Assembly (NCBI GenBank): GCA_049487715.1
Contig: CP150559.1
Span: forward strand, 663,748-727,747
Direction: 5' to 3'
DNA from: Pycnococcus provasolii
Taxonomy: Eukaryota > Chlorophyta > Pseudoscourfieldiophyceae > Pseudoscourfieldiales
Length of the DNA: 64,000 nucleotides
The position numbers and the translations under genes are program-made. Of the stretch, positions 27,080 through 37,860 are shown piece after piece (within the stretch, counting starts at the first letter, position 1; each line of letters opens with the position of its first letter). Under the pieces are notes generated by a model, which searched no databases, was not told where the DNA came from, and saw nothing but the letters and a program-made list of their open reading frames with translations.

Positions 27080-28171
27080 GTTTTACGTGAATTATGCAAA
27101 TGTGCAACTGCTGATGTGTAATTTGGGTGAAGCCTCTGTAGTGGTAGGCTTCTGACAGCGCTGTCGTGGTGGTAGGAGCCGCGTGTGTGTTGGCACGAGT
27201 GCTGCTACGCGAAGTGCGAGTAGCGTGTGATGGTGTGAAGGAGGCTTTGTGGAGTAGGCCGGCGGCGTGTGTCACCGGGAGTTTGGTCGGATGTTGTGCC
27301 TCCTCTTGACGCGGTTTCCCGGGTCAACCTGCTCCGGGGGCGGGGGGGGGCGGGGGGCAGCTGTGTGGTGCGGAGACCTCCAATCACGCTTCGATGATGA
27401 GGGCGGATTCCTGGGGCCGCGCGCCTTCCCAAATGCCTACCTACCCGGGGAAAAGCAAAGCCAGCCTCCGTGGACCTCTCAGTCGTTTTCTGTTTCTGGG
27501 CCGGAGCGTATCTTTATCGGGGCCGGTGACAAGTCTGAAATCCCCGACCAAAAGGGAGATGAGGCAGGCGAAAAAGAATGCCGGGTGCCTGGGACCTGCT
27601 TCCCCTGCCCCGCGGGCACCTGGGAAGGGCTGAAGGGGGGGAAGCAAATAGAAATTGGAATGGGCGGGGAAACCAACCCATTCCCAATCACGCGTGAGTG
27701 GACGGGTCCCTCCCACCCAAATGGAGCCCTCCACATCCACTCCTCGCTCTAATCCGCGAAAAATGAATTTCACTCCCTCCCCATGAATCTGGGGGGCAAA
27801 CCCCGAACTCGTTTTTTTTTCCCACCACTTTGATGGCAGTTTTTCCGTCCTGAAATCCAGCGCGGGAGGCGAATCAAAGGACGGGGATGATGGTATTTGT
27901 CCAGCCCAGAAGCCCAGGCCCCCCGTCGAAAACCTAACCCTGAAACCCTGAAAACCCTCCTCCTCCTCTTCTTCTCTTCTTGGCGCAGCAGCCCAGAGGC
28001 AGAAGGCAAAGCAAAGCAAAGCAGTCGACGCGCTCCCCCTCTCCCCCCTCTCCCCCCTCTCTCTCGCGTCCCATTCCGGGCGCCTCCGCCCGCCGTCCAC
28101 CACAACCACCACACGCACAGCACAGCACAGCACACAGGCAGCACAGCTTTCTGACTGACACAACACTGCAC
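27080..28171. other. Long divergent intergenic region
   Basis: Just over 1 kb separates the AP2 and ankyrin genes. It has a G-run GGGGGCGGGGGGGGG at about 27336-27356, a CCCTGAAACCCTGAAAACCC cluster near 27940, and a CA-rich stretch at 28100-28140 just before the ankyrin start. Open frames on the minus strand cross it but show no family features. It probably holds two 5' UTRs and promoters. Confidence 0.35.
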
Positions 28172-28693
28172 ATGCCGCGAACAACGTCGCGCGCAGCTGC
28201 CGCCGCCTCCGCGGCGGCATCCGCGTCGCTGGCGGCGTCGTTCGCGCAGAACGCGCACGTGAGTGGCGGAAGCTCGCAGCAGCAGAACGCCGCTGCGGCG
28301 GCATCGTACGCTCGCGCGACACGAGTCACGGAGCGCATGCTCGCGCAGCTCTTGCCTGACGAGTACATTCTCAGCGACGAGGAGGATGGACTGGACGTCG
28401 TCTGCGACGACGACGACGCTTTGATAGAGTACGTCGACGGGTATGAGAGGCGAGGGGCTGGTGCGTCGAACGCGTCAATAGGAGCGAACGGCGGGTACAG
28501 CGCCTTCTGCACGTGCCCGAAGTGCATGAGAAGGTTAGGTCGAGACGACCTTGGAAACCGCATTGACGCACTTACCGCCGTTCTGGCGCCGTACGTCGAC
28601 CCTCCGTCTTCCAAGGATGGAAACGGCGGCAGCAGCAGCAGCGGCGGCGGCGGCGCAGCATCAACGTCCACGAGCACCAGCACCTACACAACC

Positions 28694-28732
<39 letters not shown>

Positions 28733-30077
28733 TCTTCAGGCGACTGCAACGGAGGGACTGCTCATGCAACCACAAATAACCACGCCTCCTCATCCTCCTC
28801 ATCCTCCTCCTCCGGCTTGCCGCCATCTTCTTTTGAGCCTTGTCAGCTGCAGCAGAAACAGCAACCACCTTGTCCGCTGTCTGCAGAAGCTGCCAACAAA
28901 TTGCTCATCGAGGCGACAAAAGAGGTTGCACGACACCACCATAGTCAGCAGCAGCAGCAGCAGCACCGCCGCCACCACAACGACGTGGACGATTCGGACG
29001 CTGACGACGACGACGACGACGACTCCGACTCCGAGGATGACGACGACTCCGAGTACGACGACGACGACGACGACGACGACACGTCCATAGAGGATCTCGA
29101 CGCGGTGTACACCGACACAGATACCGCATCCACAGACAACGCCGCGACGCGCTCGCTCTCAGCCAAGCTGCTCGAGGCGGTGGAGAGAGGGCTGTGCGAT
29201 GAGTGCCGTGACCTTCTCGAACGCGTTCCCGAGGAAGGACGACGAGACGTGGCCGGGGAACTCGTGCTAACTGCGGCGCAGTTTGGACAGACGGCAGTTC
29301 TTGTCATGCTCGCTGATATGGGCGCGGACCTCGAGCGTACCGACGACGTGCGTGGAGGTCGGCCGCTGATGCACGCCGCAACCAATGGACACGCGGGAAC
29401 CGTCACCGCCCTTCTGAAGGCTGGCGCCAAGCCAGAGGAGCGTGACTGGAACGGGTACACCGCGCTGATGATCGCCGTGTTCTCCGACCGCTGCTCCGCC
29501 GCCGCCGCGCTGCTCAGCTGCGGCGCCGAGGTAGATGCGCGAGACGACAAGGGACGAACGGCGCTGCACCACGCGGCGAAGTACGGGAGCATCGACTGCG
29601 TTCACGTTCTCGCCGAGAGCGGCGCGGAGGTGGACGCCTGCGACGACGACGGGTGCACGCCCGCGGACCTCGCGGAGGAGAACGCGAGGCCGGCAGCAGT
29701 CAGCGCGCTGCGTCGCCTCAGCCAGAGGAAGAGCATGCAAAATCGGCGCATGCAGAGGCAGCGACAGCAGCAGCAGGCTAGCAACGTGAGGCAGGAGGAG
29801 ACGCCGGAGAGGCTCGCGCAGCGTGAAAAGGAGGCGGAGGCGAACATGGAAGAGCTTCTGCGAGAGCTTGCCCAGGAAGAGGAGAGCAAGAAGGCGAAGA
29901 GCCAGAAAGGCAAAAAGGCGAAGGCGAAGGCGAAAAAAGAGGAGAAAAGAAAGGAGCAGGAGGTTGCGACGACGACGACGACGACGAACGCCTCCACACC
30001 CACCGCGGGAGCTAGCACCTCAGTCGCAGCTGCACAGCCGCCGCAGCCGCAGCAGAAGAGTAGAAGAGGCAAGCAAG

Positions 30078-30109
<32 letters not shown>

Positions 30110-31080
30110 TCCTCCACTACTCCTACAACGCCATCGGCGCCTCCAGCAGACGCACCACTCACTCCGCCCGTTGCAGACAGCAATGGCAACTCCGCTGCGA
30201 CGACGAAAATACCACCACCTATAGCAGCAGCAGGAGAAGCAGGAGAAACAGCAGGGTCCCCACCACAACCAACAGACGGTGACGTCGCCGTCGACGACTC
30301 CACCTCCCAAGCTCGGAAGGAACTTGAGGCTGCTTGCCAGGCGTGCCAGACGTGCGGGTACGACCCGGCGGAGCAGAGGGAAGCGCTGAAGAGACTTGAG
30401 CTTGCAAGTGAGGCTGCCGCCAAGGTTGGCGCATCCGTCAAGTATGCCAAGAAAATCACCGCGAAGGTGATGCGTGCTCAGGACGTCAAGGCGGCGCTCG
30501 AAGCGGCGATGAAGTCTCTGCAGAACAATGAACCAACAACCGTGGAGTCTCGCGCAAACTTCGAGGCGCTCGTCGCCGAAGGGAAGGGTGCCGCATGCGC
30601 ATTCCTCAACCCAGGCCTGGTCAGCCGCGCGGATAAGGCGCTTGCGGCCGTCATGGCGAAGGTGGCTGAGGAGAAAGCGCGTGAGGAGGCGGAGGCTGCA
30701 CGCAAGGCTCAGGAGGAGGAGAACAACCGCCTCGCGGCTGAGCGTATGCAGCTTGGACTTGGGCCTGGTTGGGGAGGTGGCGCGCTCGACTGGGATCCGC
30801 GCGACGAGACGACAGCAATGGCGGCTGCGGCGGGCAATCAAATTGCACCAGCCGCGCCTCCTAGTCCGTCGCGTTCACGACGAGAGGGTGACAAGCCTCC
30901 CACGAGCCGGCGAAGTCAGCAGCGTCTCAAACATCAGCAGAGAGCAGCCGAAGCGAAGATAGCAGCCGCGGCGGCGGCGGCGGCGGTGGCAGCCTCGGGG
31001 GCTCCACCGTCAGCCGCGCCGCCGAAGCAAGCGCAGCAGCAGCCTGCGTCTATCGCCATTGCACCTCCAACATTAATGCC

Positions 31081-31131
<51 letters not shown>

Positions 31132-32239
31132 GGTACCTTTGCCTGCATCGTCGCCACCGAGACGCGGTGGACGAATTCGGGGAGGTGTTGCAAATGGGGC
31201 GGTGCAGGCGCAGCCGCAGGTGCATCAGCAGCCACAGCCACAGCAGCCGCTGCCGCTGCCGCTGCCCCAGCATCAGCATCAGCATCATATGCCGCCACCG
31301 CATCATCATCAGCAGCACCACTCGACATTACATCCGCAGGTGGTGCCGCAGCCAGCGATGCCGCAGCCGCAGCAGCAGACGCCTGGACATCTTTCTGTAC
31401 CGCCACCGTCGATGATGATTCCCCAGCAGCAGCAGACGCAGCAGCATCCACAGCCACCGCCTATGCAGCATCACCAGCACATTGCGTTGCAATCTCAGCA
31501 GCCTGCTTCGATGCACCTGCCGCCATCTCAGCAGCACCGTCATCAGCAGCAGCCATCCTCCGTCGCTGCTGCCGCTGCCGCTGCGGCGGCGGCAGTGACC
31601 GCCGCTTCCGCGCCTCAGGCGCCAGCTCCCCAGCAACAGCCCCGGAGACAAGCTCCGCTCGGATGGGACCTGGGTGCACCGCCGGCTTCAGCGCTTGCGC
31701 CACCATCGCCGTCGATGGCGACTGCGCAAAAGCTCCCGCTCGGCGCATTTGCTGCACCACCATCGCCGTCGTCGCTTGAGAGGCTCGGCCAGGGTTTGAC
31801 AGACAGCCTTGGACTTGGCCTAGGACCTGCGACATCGGCAGTGAATCGATCGTTCGTTGCAGGCTCGTCGACATACGGAACTTCAACGAGCCTGTTTGGT
31901 GGCACGGGAAACGGTGGCGGCTGGGACAACAAGGCTGCCACGTCGGCACCTGCGGCGGCACCCGCGGCGCCTCTCGCCGCAGCAGCATTGGGCTGGTCAG
32001 CCGCGGTGCCGCCGCAGGCGGGGACAGCGCAGCCGCCTGCAGCCGCGATTGGCAGCCTTCCTCTTGGCGCCTTTGCTGCCACCCCGAGTCCTAGTCCTAT
32101 TCAGAATCCCGGCAGCAGTGTTTTTGGTGGTTTGCCCATCTCGCAAGATGGCAGGTCAGCAGCAGCCTGGGAGACTGCGGGAAACGGCTTGGGAACGTCG
32201 ACTTCGGCGGCACCTGGTGCTCGGCTTGGCATTTGGTGA
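28172..32239 (+). CDS. Very large low-complexity ankyrin-repeat protein
   Basis: The 1,355-residue product has four or five ankyrin repeats at about residues 357-510 (for example GGRPLMHAATNGHAGTVTAL and GRTALHHAAKYGSIDCVHVL). Before them is an acidic Asp-rich run, and a Cys pair in FCTCPKCMRR sits at about 112. After them come a charged helical region (KKAKAKAKKEEKRKEQE), a second helical domain at about 705-850, and a long Gln/His/Pro/Ala C-terminus with a 16-unit CAG tract. The tail repeats LPLGAFA three times (about 1187, 1293 and nearby). Ankyrin repeats bind proteins; the partner and role are unknown. The start is the first ATG of an intronless frame. Confidence 0.8.
31082..31129 (+). 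repeat. (CAG)16 coding microsatellite
   Basis: Sixteen perfect CAG units encode a poly-Gln run in the ankyrin protein. Shorter CAG tracts occur at about 28699-28733, 30079-30108 and in VPS23 at 19149-19179. The tract is pure, so length variation between strains is likely. Confidence 0.9.
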
Positions 32240-32544
32240 AGAGGGAGGAAGATCACAATCTTCTCTCTCTCTTGTTTTTACCAACCTACTCCACTGTAAA
32301 GAGTGAATTTCCTTCAAACAAATGAATGGCACAACGCTTTCTACTCCTTGTTTTTTTTTTGTTTTTTTGTTTTTTTCATGGGTTTAACCATAGTACCACA
32401 CACCCTCTCATATTTCTTAAATGTCCTTTCACCTTTTTTTCCCTCATTCTCGCGCCGTTTCATTGTTCATGTTAACCGCCACCTCTTTTTCTGCCCCTCT
32501 TTTACTTGCAATTTTGTTTCTTTTGCTTCATATCTTTGCGCCGA

Positions 32545-33687
32545 TCAGCACATGGACACGCGACCTGTGTTTGACTCAACGCCAGCGAGCGGGGAGCGCT
32601 CTGCGGACACGAGCGGGCTCTTGCCAAAGCTGGAGGTTGACGAGTCGAGTCGAATCAGGTTCTGCTTCGCAGTGCTCGTCGGCGTTGGCACCGCCGTGAG
32701 ATTTTCATTCACAGGCGGCTGGGCGACAACGTCAGCAGCAGGGCGCACCTCAGGCTCGGCAACCGGCTGCTGCGCCGGCGCCTCCGCCGCCTCAGGCTCC
32801 TTCTTCTCCTCAGCTTCGCCAGCGCCGCCTCCGTTGAGCACGTCCTGCGCGCTCTGCTCGTCCATGGCGTAGAGGATCTGGCTCACAGCCAGGCCGAGCG
32901 GTGTGTTGGCGTGCTCGTCGCGCTGGCAGAGAATCTCGATGTCGCGCAGCTTCGCGAAGTAGAAGTCGCGCTCCTTCTCCACGCTTTCAACGGTGAGCTT
33001 CAGCTCCGCGACGCTCGAGCTCATGTTGTCAATCTGCTTGCGGTATTCTCCACTTCCTCGACTTCGCCTGCGGCTCTGTGGTCGCTCGGAATTGTTGCTG
33101 TTGGTACTTCCTGACTTGGCAGCCGCGTCGATGTTCGTGGCGCCGTTGGCGTTGTTGCTTGAGGACGAGGCGTGCGCGTTGGATGCGGCACGCGCCTGGT
33201 TTTTGGGCGCGGCGTTCGCCTTTGCGGACGCTTGCCTTCCCCCCTTGTTGTTGCTGCTGTTGAGGAACGAGCTTCCTCCCTTCGCCTGCGCGCGTCGTTC
33301 CTTTCCGTTGTAGTTTGGGTTTGCCCCCCCCGCGACGCTGTCGCAGTACCTCTTCATCCACTGCGCGAATTCGAGGTTGTCGAGCGGCCTCGCCTTGACA
33401 AGCTTGGAAACTTCGATGTGCTTTTGCAGTTTGAGTTTGTCGAACACCGTCTGGAGCACCTTGTAGTTGTTGACGAACTCGTACTCGGACTTTGCGTCGA
33501 AGTTGACCTTGTGCATGGGCACGCATCCGGGGTGCACAGCGTCCATGAGCTGGCAGTGCACCGCCCCGGAGGCGAACTGTTCAATTTTGGTGAGCGAGAG
33601 TCCGAGTAGTTTGTTTGCCCACTGCAGTAGTTCCGACTTTCCGACGAAGTACGCGGCGTCCATCATGCCCACGTTCGCCGCGGACAT
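32545..33687 (-). CDS. EB1: Microtubule plus-end protein EB1
   Basis: The 380-residue protein has a calponin-homology domain at about residues 8-115 (MDAAYFVGKSELLQWANKLL; KIEQFASGAVHCQLMDAVHP; DNLEFAQWMKRYCD), a Lys/Asn/Ala-rich linker, and the EB homology coiled coil at about 230-285 (ELKLTVESVEKERDFYFAKL). The FYFxKLRDIE signature that binds SxIP partners is present. The C-terminal tail lacks the EEY end of animal EB1 and is Ala/Glu/Pro-rich. It tracks growing microtubule ends. The ATG at 33687 is the first in frame. Confidence 0.94.
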   Translation of the reverse strand: MSAANVGMMDAAYFVGKSELLQWANKLLGLSLTKIEQFASGAVHCQLMDAVHPGCVPMHKVNFDAKSEYEFVNNYKVLQTVFDKLKLQKHIEVSKLVKARPLDNLEFAQWMKRYCDSVAGGANPNYNGKERRAQAKGGSSFLNSSNNKGGRQASAKANAAPKNQARAASNAHASSSSNNANGATNIDAAAKSGSTNSNNSERPQSRRRSRGSGEYRKQIDNMSSSVAELKLTVESVEKERDFYFAKLRDIEILCQRDEHANTPLGLAVSQILYAMDEQSAQDVLNGGGAGEAEEKKEPEAAEAPAQQPVAEPEVRPAADVVAQPPVNENLTAVPTPTSTAKQNLIRLDSSTSSFGKSPLVSAERSPLAGVESNTGRVSMC

Positions 33688-34125
33688 CGTTCTTTGTATA
33701 GTAGTAGTAGTTGTTGTTGTTGTATGAGAGAGAGAGTGGGAGTATGTGTTGTGAAGACGCGGGAAGGAGGGGAAGGGCGAAGGCAAAGCATCTGTCAGTT
33801 CCCTTCAACGCATCATGGGGGCACCCGGGGAGGGTGAATTGCGAATCGGGGAAGTCAACAACGAATACCTGAGGGCGGGGGGTTGGGGTTTTACGTTTGG
33901 GGGATACGACTTTAGGGGTTGGGGATTTCCTACGGTGGTTAAGGTTATGTGCGCATAATAGAATAGGTAAGCTTTATAGTTCATGAAGGTTACAACGTCG
34001 GTCGTGTAATGTACAGAGCTCTTCCTCGTCCTGCACCTGCCAACACCAAGTTCAGCAGCAGAGCTCACACTCAGGCTCTCCTGCGCGACAAGGGGTAGGT
34101 ATCCAGGTGGGCGCGGCGCGGCGCG
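33688..34125. promoter_or_regulatory. EB1 upstream region
   Basis: A TTG/GTA microsatellite lies immediately upstream of the EB1 start (33696-33722). Between 33878 and 33930 are GGGTTGGGGTTTTACG and GTTTGGGGGATACG words, similar to the GGGGATACCG and AAACCCCCAA words of the RPS29 and L4 promoters. No gene is visible. Confidence 0.4.
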
Positions 34126-34977
34126 TCACCGGAACGGACCGGCGATCGTCCAGTCGCGCTTCACGGGCGTGCCGCGCCAACCGCGAGAGCCGGGAACGCG
34201 AGCGTCGCCAAGCTTCGCGTCGTCGGGGTCACGGCGCTTCGCCAAACTGGCCTCGGTATGGCGGTCGGGAGGCGCCTTGTTGCGGTACCTGTCGTTCGGG
34301 TCGCGGAACGAAGTCACCTCCTCGTCGTGGAATACAACCACGCGCTCAACCACGCGAACGGCGTCGTCGTCGCGCAAGTCGCGCTTTCGCGTGACGTCGT
34401 CGCGCGACGAGCCGTCGATGTGAAAACGTGCAGGATGAGGTGCCTTCACGCGCTTTGCTGCGACGCGAGCAACTATGGTCGCTGACTCACCACGCTGCGT
34501 CGTGGGAACGATGTCAGCCTCTGGACTTCCCGAGTGCAACAGCTGGCTCGGCGACGCCGGCCCGAGCCAGACGCGTTCGCGGCCACGCCCGTCGCGGCTC
34601 TGCACGGGCACGTCCGCTGGTGACGCGTTCTCAGCTCCCGGAGTGGCGAGCGCGAAACGCCCATGGGCGTACATCGAAGGCGAAGGCGAAGGCGACGCAC
34701 TCCTTTCGCGTGAACGGTCGAAGTAACTCGCCGTCGCGCTTACGCCCGGGCTTGCACGCATGAGCATAGGCGTCCAGGCACGTGGCGACGGCGCCTCGTC
34801 GACGTCGCGTTCGTCGAGGCCCGCGACCGCGGCCCCTCCGTCAAGGCTCTGCCCTTGCGCGCGTTCTGCGTTTGCGAACGCCACTTTTGCCTCTACGACC
34901 GTGCGTGCCCTTAAGAATCTCTCTGCGGCGCCAGGCGTCGCCTCTATGCGCAACGTTCTCAGGAAGTCGTGCGCCAT
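34126..34977 (-). CDS. Uncharacterised Arg/Ser-rich protein
   Basis: The 283-residue product is not recognised. The first 45 residues (MAHDFLRTLRIEATPGAAER) look like a short ordered helical segment. The middle is Ser/Pro/Arg-rich with SASPSPSPS. The C-terminal 100 residues are strongly charged with many RDD, RDP and DDDAV pieces and end RDWTIAGPFR. It resembles a disordered basic nuclear protein, but no domain is identifiable. The ATG at 34977 is the first true one; an upstream exon cannot be excluded. Confidence 0.6.
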   Translation of the reverse strand: MAHDFLRTLRIEATPGAAERFLRARTVVEAKVAFANAERAQGQSLDGGAAVAGLDERDVDEAPSPRAWTPMLMRASPGVSATASYFDRSRERSASPSPSPSMYAHGRFALATPGAENASPADVPVQSRDGRGRERVWLGPASPSQLLHSGSPEADIVPTTQRGESATIVARVAAKRVKAPHPARFHIDGSSRDDVTRKRDLRDDDAVRVVERVVVFHDEEVTSFRDPNDRYRNKAPPDRHTEASLAKRRDPDDAKLGDARVPGSRGWRGTPVKRDWTIAGPFR

Positions 34978-35341
34978 AGTGGCGTCGACGACCACCCAGT
35001 TTGCCGTTGCTCGCCAGGTGTGAGGTGCGAGGCAGCAGTGCGGGTCGGAGTGTGCGCTCGGGAGGGGAGGAGAGGAGGTTGAGGAGGGCAGGGGGGGAAG
35101 GAGGTTGATCCACCTGCCACTCTGCCAGCTTGTGCATTGTTGACGACGAGTCCAGGGACACCGTGGTCAAGGCCTCAAGGGGAGGGCGAACGACAAGTCC
35201 TTCTCGTCCTTCTCGTCCCCCGACCAATAGTTTATGGATGAATGACACCTCGACCCCTTCCCTTCGTCGACCCCGTCCTTCCGCGTTCGCCTCGCACCTC
35301 CTCGTTCCCCTTGCCCGGCTAGTCTATCGTCCCGGAGAAGC
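34978..35341. promoter_or_regulatory. Divergent promoter region
   Basis: The interval between two head-to-head genes has a G/A-rich tract (35055-35105) and CT-rich sequence (35190-35330) before the MATH gene. No distinct motif or gene was found. Confidence 0.35.
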
Positions 35342-36150
35342 ATGGCGTTCCCACCGCCCGATGCCATGTTCTACTGGAACGGCGCGCAATCGGGCAGGCA
35401 CCACGCGCACATCTTCCCGAACTCGGGTTCCACGTTCGGAGTTGGCACGATGCCCACCGCGTCGCGAACTGTCGCAGACACCGTCGCGGGAAGTCACCAG
35501 TGCGTCGCTCAACTCAAATCAACAAACATACGAGTTTGACCACAACCTAGGCGTGACATCCAACTAACTTAACTCCATTTTTTTAACCCTTGCACCCAAC
35601 GAATTCACAACCGACACTCAGGCACACGCTCGCCGGCTTTCACCTTGCTCACAGCCTAGGCGTCGGCGCGCGCGCGTGCAGCGACTACTTCACAGTTGGC
35701 GGCTTGAGGTGCAGGCTGGAGGTGTTCCCTGGCGGTTGCACACCAGAACACCAAGGGCACGTCTCCGTGTTTATTACGAGCCCAGACGCGTACGCAAGTG
35801 GGCAGCTCTTCCTGCACGAAGTGAGCGTCGTTGACGCGACGACTGGCAAGGCCCACGTCACCGCGGGACGCGGCCAGATGAGCGGCCCTCGCCCTGCCGA
35901 CGCGTGGGGCGTGGTCGCGTCCCACCCGAGGTTGTGCAAGACAGACGAGGCATTCGCGCGACTTCACCACGACTCGCTGACCATTCGTGTTACCGTGCAA
36001 ACGTTGCGCAGCTGGAGTCACGGCGTGTCGACGCACATGCCATACGCTTACAACCCCGCATTCCCTCCGCCGCACTTGCTGTATGCCGCCGCACCACCGC
36101 CACCCGTCGTCGCACCGGGTGCGGGCCTACCTCCCATATACATGGGTTGA
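35342..36150 (+). CDS. Stand-alone MATH-domain protein
   Basis: Exons 35342-35499 and 35622-36150 (122-base intron, GTGCGT...CTCAG, phase 2) give 228 residues. The splice joins SRTVADTVAGSHQ to HTLAGFHLAHSLGVGARACS, restoring the MATH pattern GSH-x-F-x-[IL]-x-G-[YF]-S-L-A. SDYFTVGGLRCRLEVFPGG completes the first half of the MATH beta-sandwich (residues about 40-175). Plant MATH proteins are usually fused to BTB and act as CUL3 adaptors; no BTB is present here. The tail is Pro/Ala-rich (PPPHLLYAAAPPPPV). Role unknown. Confidence 0.85.
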
Positions 36151-36272
36151 CATTTTTGTAAGCGGCGGCTCTTCGCTATTAACCTTAACAACCTACCCGT
36201 AGGACGCACTGTTCGTAAAACACGTTGGGGTTGGGTGGCGCTGTGATAGAAGTTTGCAGCCAGACTTTGTAT

Positions 36273-37535
36273 TTACACGATCGCGTCGTCTGAAGGGACA
36301 GGCCGTGCAATCACAATCTCACCGCCATGGGTACCGCCGTGTACGCGATCGCCCTCACGCACTGCAATCTCAACTGTCGGACGAGGCATGCCAAATTCAC
36401 CCGAGGGTGCGCCAGGCGCAAGGTCGTGGTCTTGTTGATGGTACGTCGAATGACGAGCATCCTCCGGGTTGGCGTCCGCGGCGAGCGCCATGTTGAAGTA
36501 TGGCGAACGTTCTAGCGGATCGCTCGTCACGGTGAAGCGATCTGACAGCGATCCGTCGATGTTCCGGCGCCACAGAGTCTCCGAGTATCCACCCGTGGGC
36601 GGTGCCGCGGCACCACCTCCCCCCGCCGCCGACGGGTACAGCCTGATGGTCGGTCGGCCCACCGCCTCGCACACTTCGAAGAAGTCCTCGCCAGCGTAGA
36701 AGTTCAGCGGAGGATAGTGGCCATCGGCAGCACCCTGCAACTGCCTCTTCATGAACCGGCTGAGGTCTGGCTCGAGAAGTACGAGTTCGAGAGGCAGGCG
36801 AAATCGTTTGTTATCGTTTGCCCACACCTTTTTCACCATAACCTTTACCGGCGTTCCACCACCGCCAGGCTTTTCACTTGCGCACCTCAGCTGTTGACGT
36901 GGATAATTCTCTGCAGGCTCAAGGCTCCACTCCGGGTCCTCGCCAAGCATCCACTCGTCCTTGGTCATTCGCACGACGCCGTCGTTGTGCGCGCCAACGT
37001 CAACGAAACATCCAAGTCCAAAGTTGATTCCGCTGACGACGCCATCAAGAATTTGCCCCTCCCTTAGCTCGCCGAGCGGTGTTCGTGCATCGGCGTCGTC
37101 GTGAGCGTCGGACAATTCGACGTCCTCCGCTTCGCTGACGTAAGACACCTTGCGCGACAGGTAGTCTTTTTCGGTGGGCCAACCGCCTTCGGGAACGTAG
37201 AACCAGTCCCGTTCCGCCTTTTTCCTTTCCTCCGGCGGCAGGAGTTCGAGCGCAGGCTTTGTGCTTTCCTTGAGGTCAGCGTGAAATCCAAGTTCCACGT
37301 CGAGTCCTCGGAAGAGGTTTGCGTCGTCCGGGTAGTCGGAAGGCCCGCTGTGGTAAAAGACGGCGCCCGATTCGTCGTCGTCGTCGTCTTCGAAGTCGGC
37401 ATTCTCGGGTGCGTGCTCCGAGGCGTCACTCGCCTTTGCGCGTGTGCGGTGCGGCACGTGCGCGCATCTATTCTGCGCGCGAGCGCCTATTCGCGGTCGT
37501 GGTGCGCGCGCGGAGGAGTTGGCCGTCGCCAGCAT
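36273..37535 (-). CDS. Plastid S1-domain RNA-binding protein
   Basis: The 420-residue product starts MLATANSSARAPRPRIGARA, an acid-free transit-like peptide to about residue 40. An acidic DDDDDES run follows. An S1 RNA-binding fold is at about 150-230 (LREGQILDGVVSGINFGLGC, then FVDVGAHNDGVVRMT). The C-terminal half includes WRRNIDGSLSDRFTVTSDPL and an ordered but unrecognised domain. The domain layout recalls plant pTAC10/PAP3, an accessory of the plastid-encoded RNA polymerase, but that match is from memory and unproven. The first ATG is at 37535. Confidence 0.72.
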   Translation of the reverse strand: MLATANSSARAPRPRIGARAQNRCAHVPHRTRAKASDASEHAPENADFEDDDDDESGAVFYHSGPSDYPDDANLFRGLDVELGFHADLKESTKPALELLPPEERKKAERDWFYVPEGGWPTEKDYLSRKVSYVSEAEDVELSDAHDDADARTPLGELREGQILDGVVSGINFGLGCFVDVGAHNDGVVRMTKDEWMLGEDPEWSLEPAENYPRQQLRCASEKPGGGGTPVKVMVKKVWANDNKRFRLPLELVLLEPDLSRFMKRQLQGAADGHYPPLNFYAGEDFFEVCEAVGRPTIRLYPSAAGGGGAAAPPTGGYSETLWRRNIDGSLSDRFTVTSDPLERSPYFNMALAADANPEDARHSTYHQQDHDLAPGAPSGEFGMPRPTVEIAVREGDRVHGGTHGGEIVIARPVPSDDAIV

Positions 37536-37860
37536 GGCGGCGAAGAAAAAGAGTGCAAAAGGGGAAAAAGGGGAAAAGGGGCGTCTATCCGAAAAGGGGG
37601 AGGGGAGGGGAGGAGGGCCGGAGGGCGGGAGGGGGAGGAAAGTGGGTGGGAGGATAGGTCGCCCCTCGCACGAAACCCCGGGTATCACAACGGTCACTCA
37701 GATCGGCACCAGAAAAAAAACCTCGCCTTTCCCCGCCCGCCCCTCTGCTCTTGCTGCGAAGTGAGAAGGGGGGAAACGGCCGTCTTGCCGAACGTTGCCG
37801 TTGCCTTTCCTTTCCTCCCTCCCCACTTCACAGTTCACACAAGTCTCGGCAACCTGCGCC

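Noticed and set aside
27441-28322. Minus-strand 290-codon frame between the AP2 and ankyrin genes
   Set aside because: It overlaps the start of the ankyrin gene, is rich in low-complexity Glu and Ser, and shows no domains.
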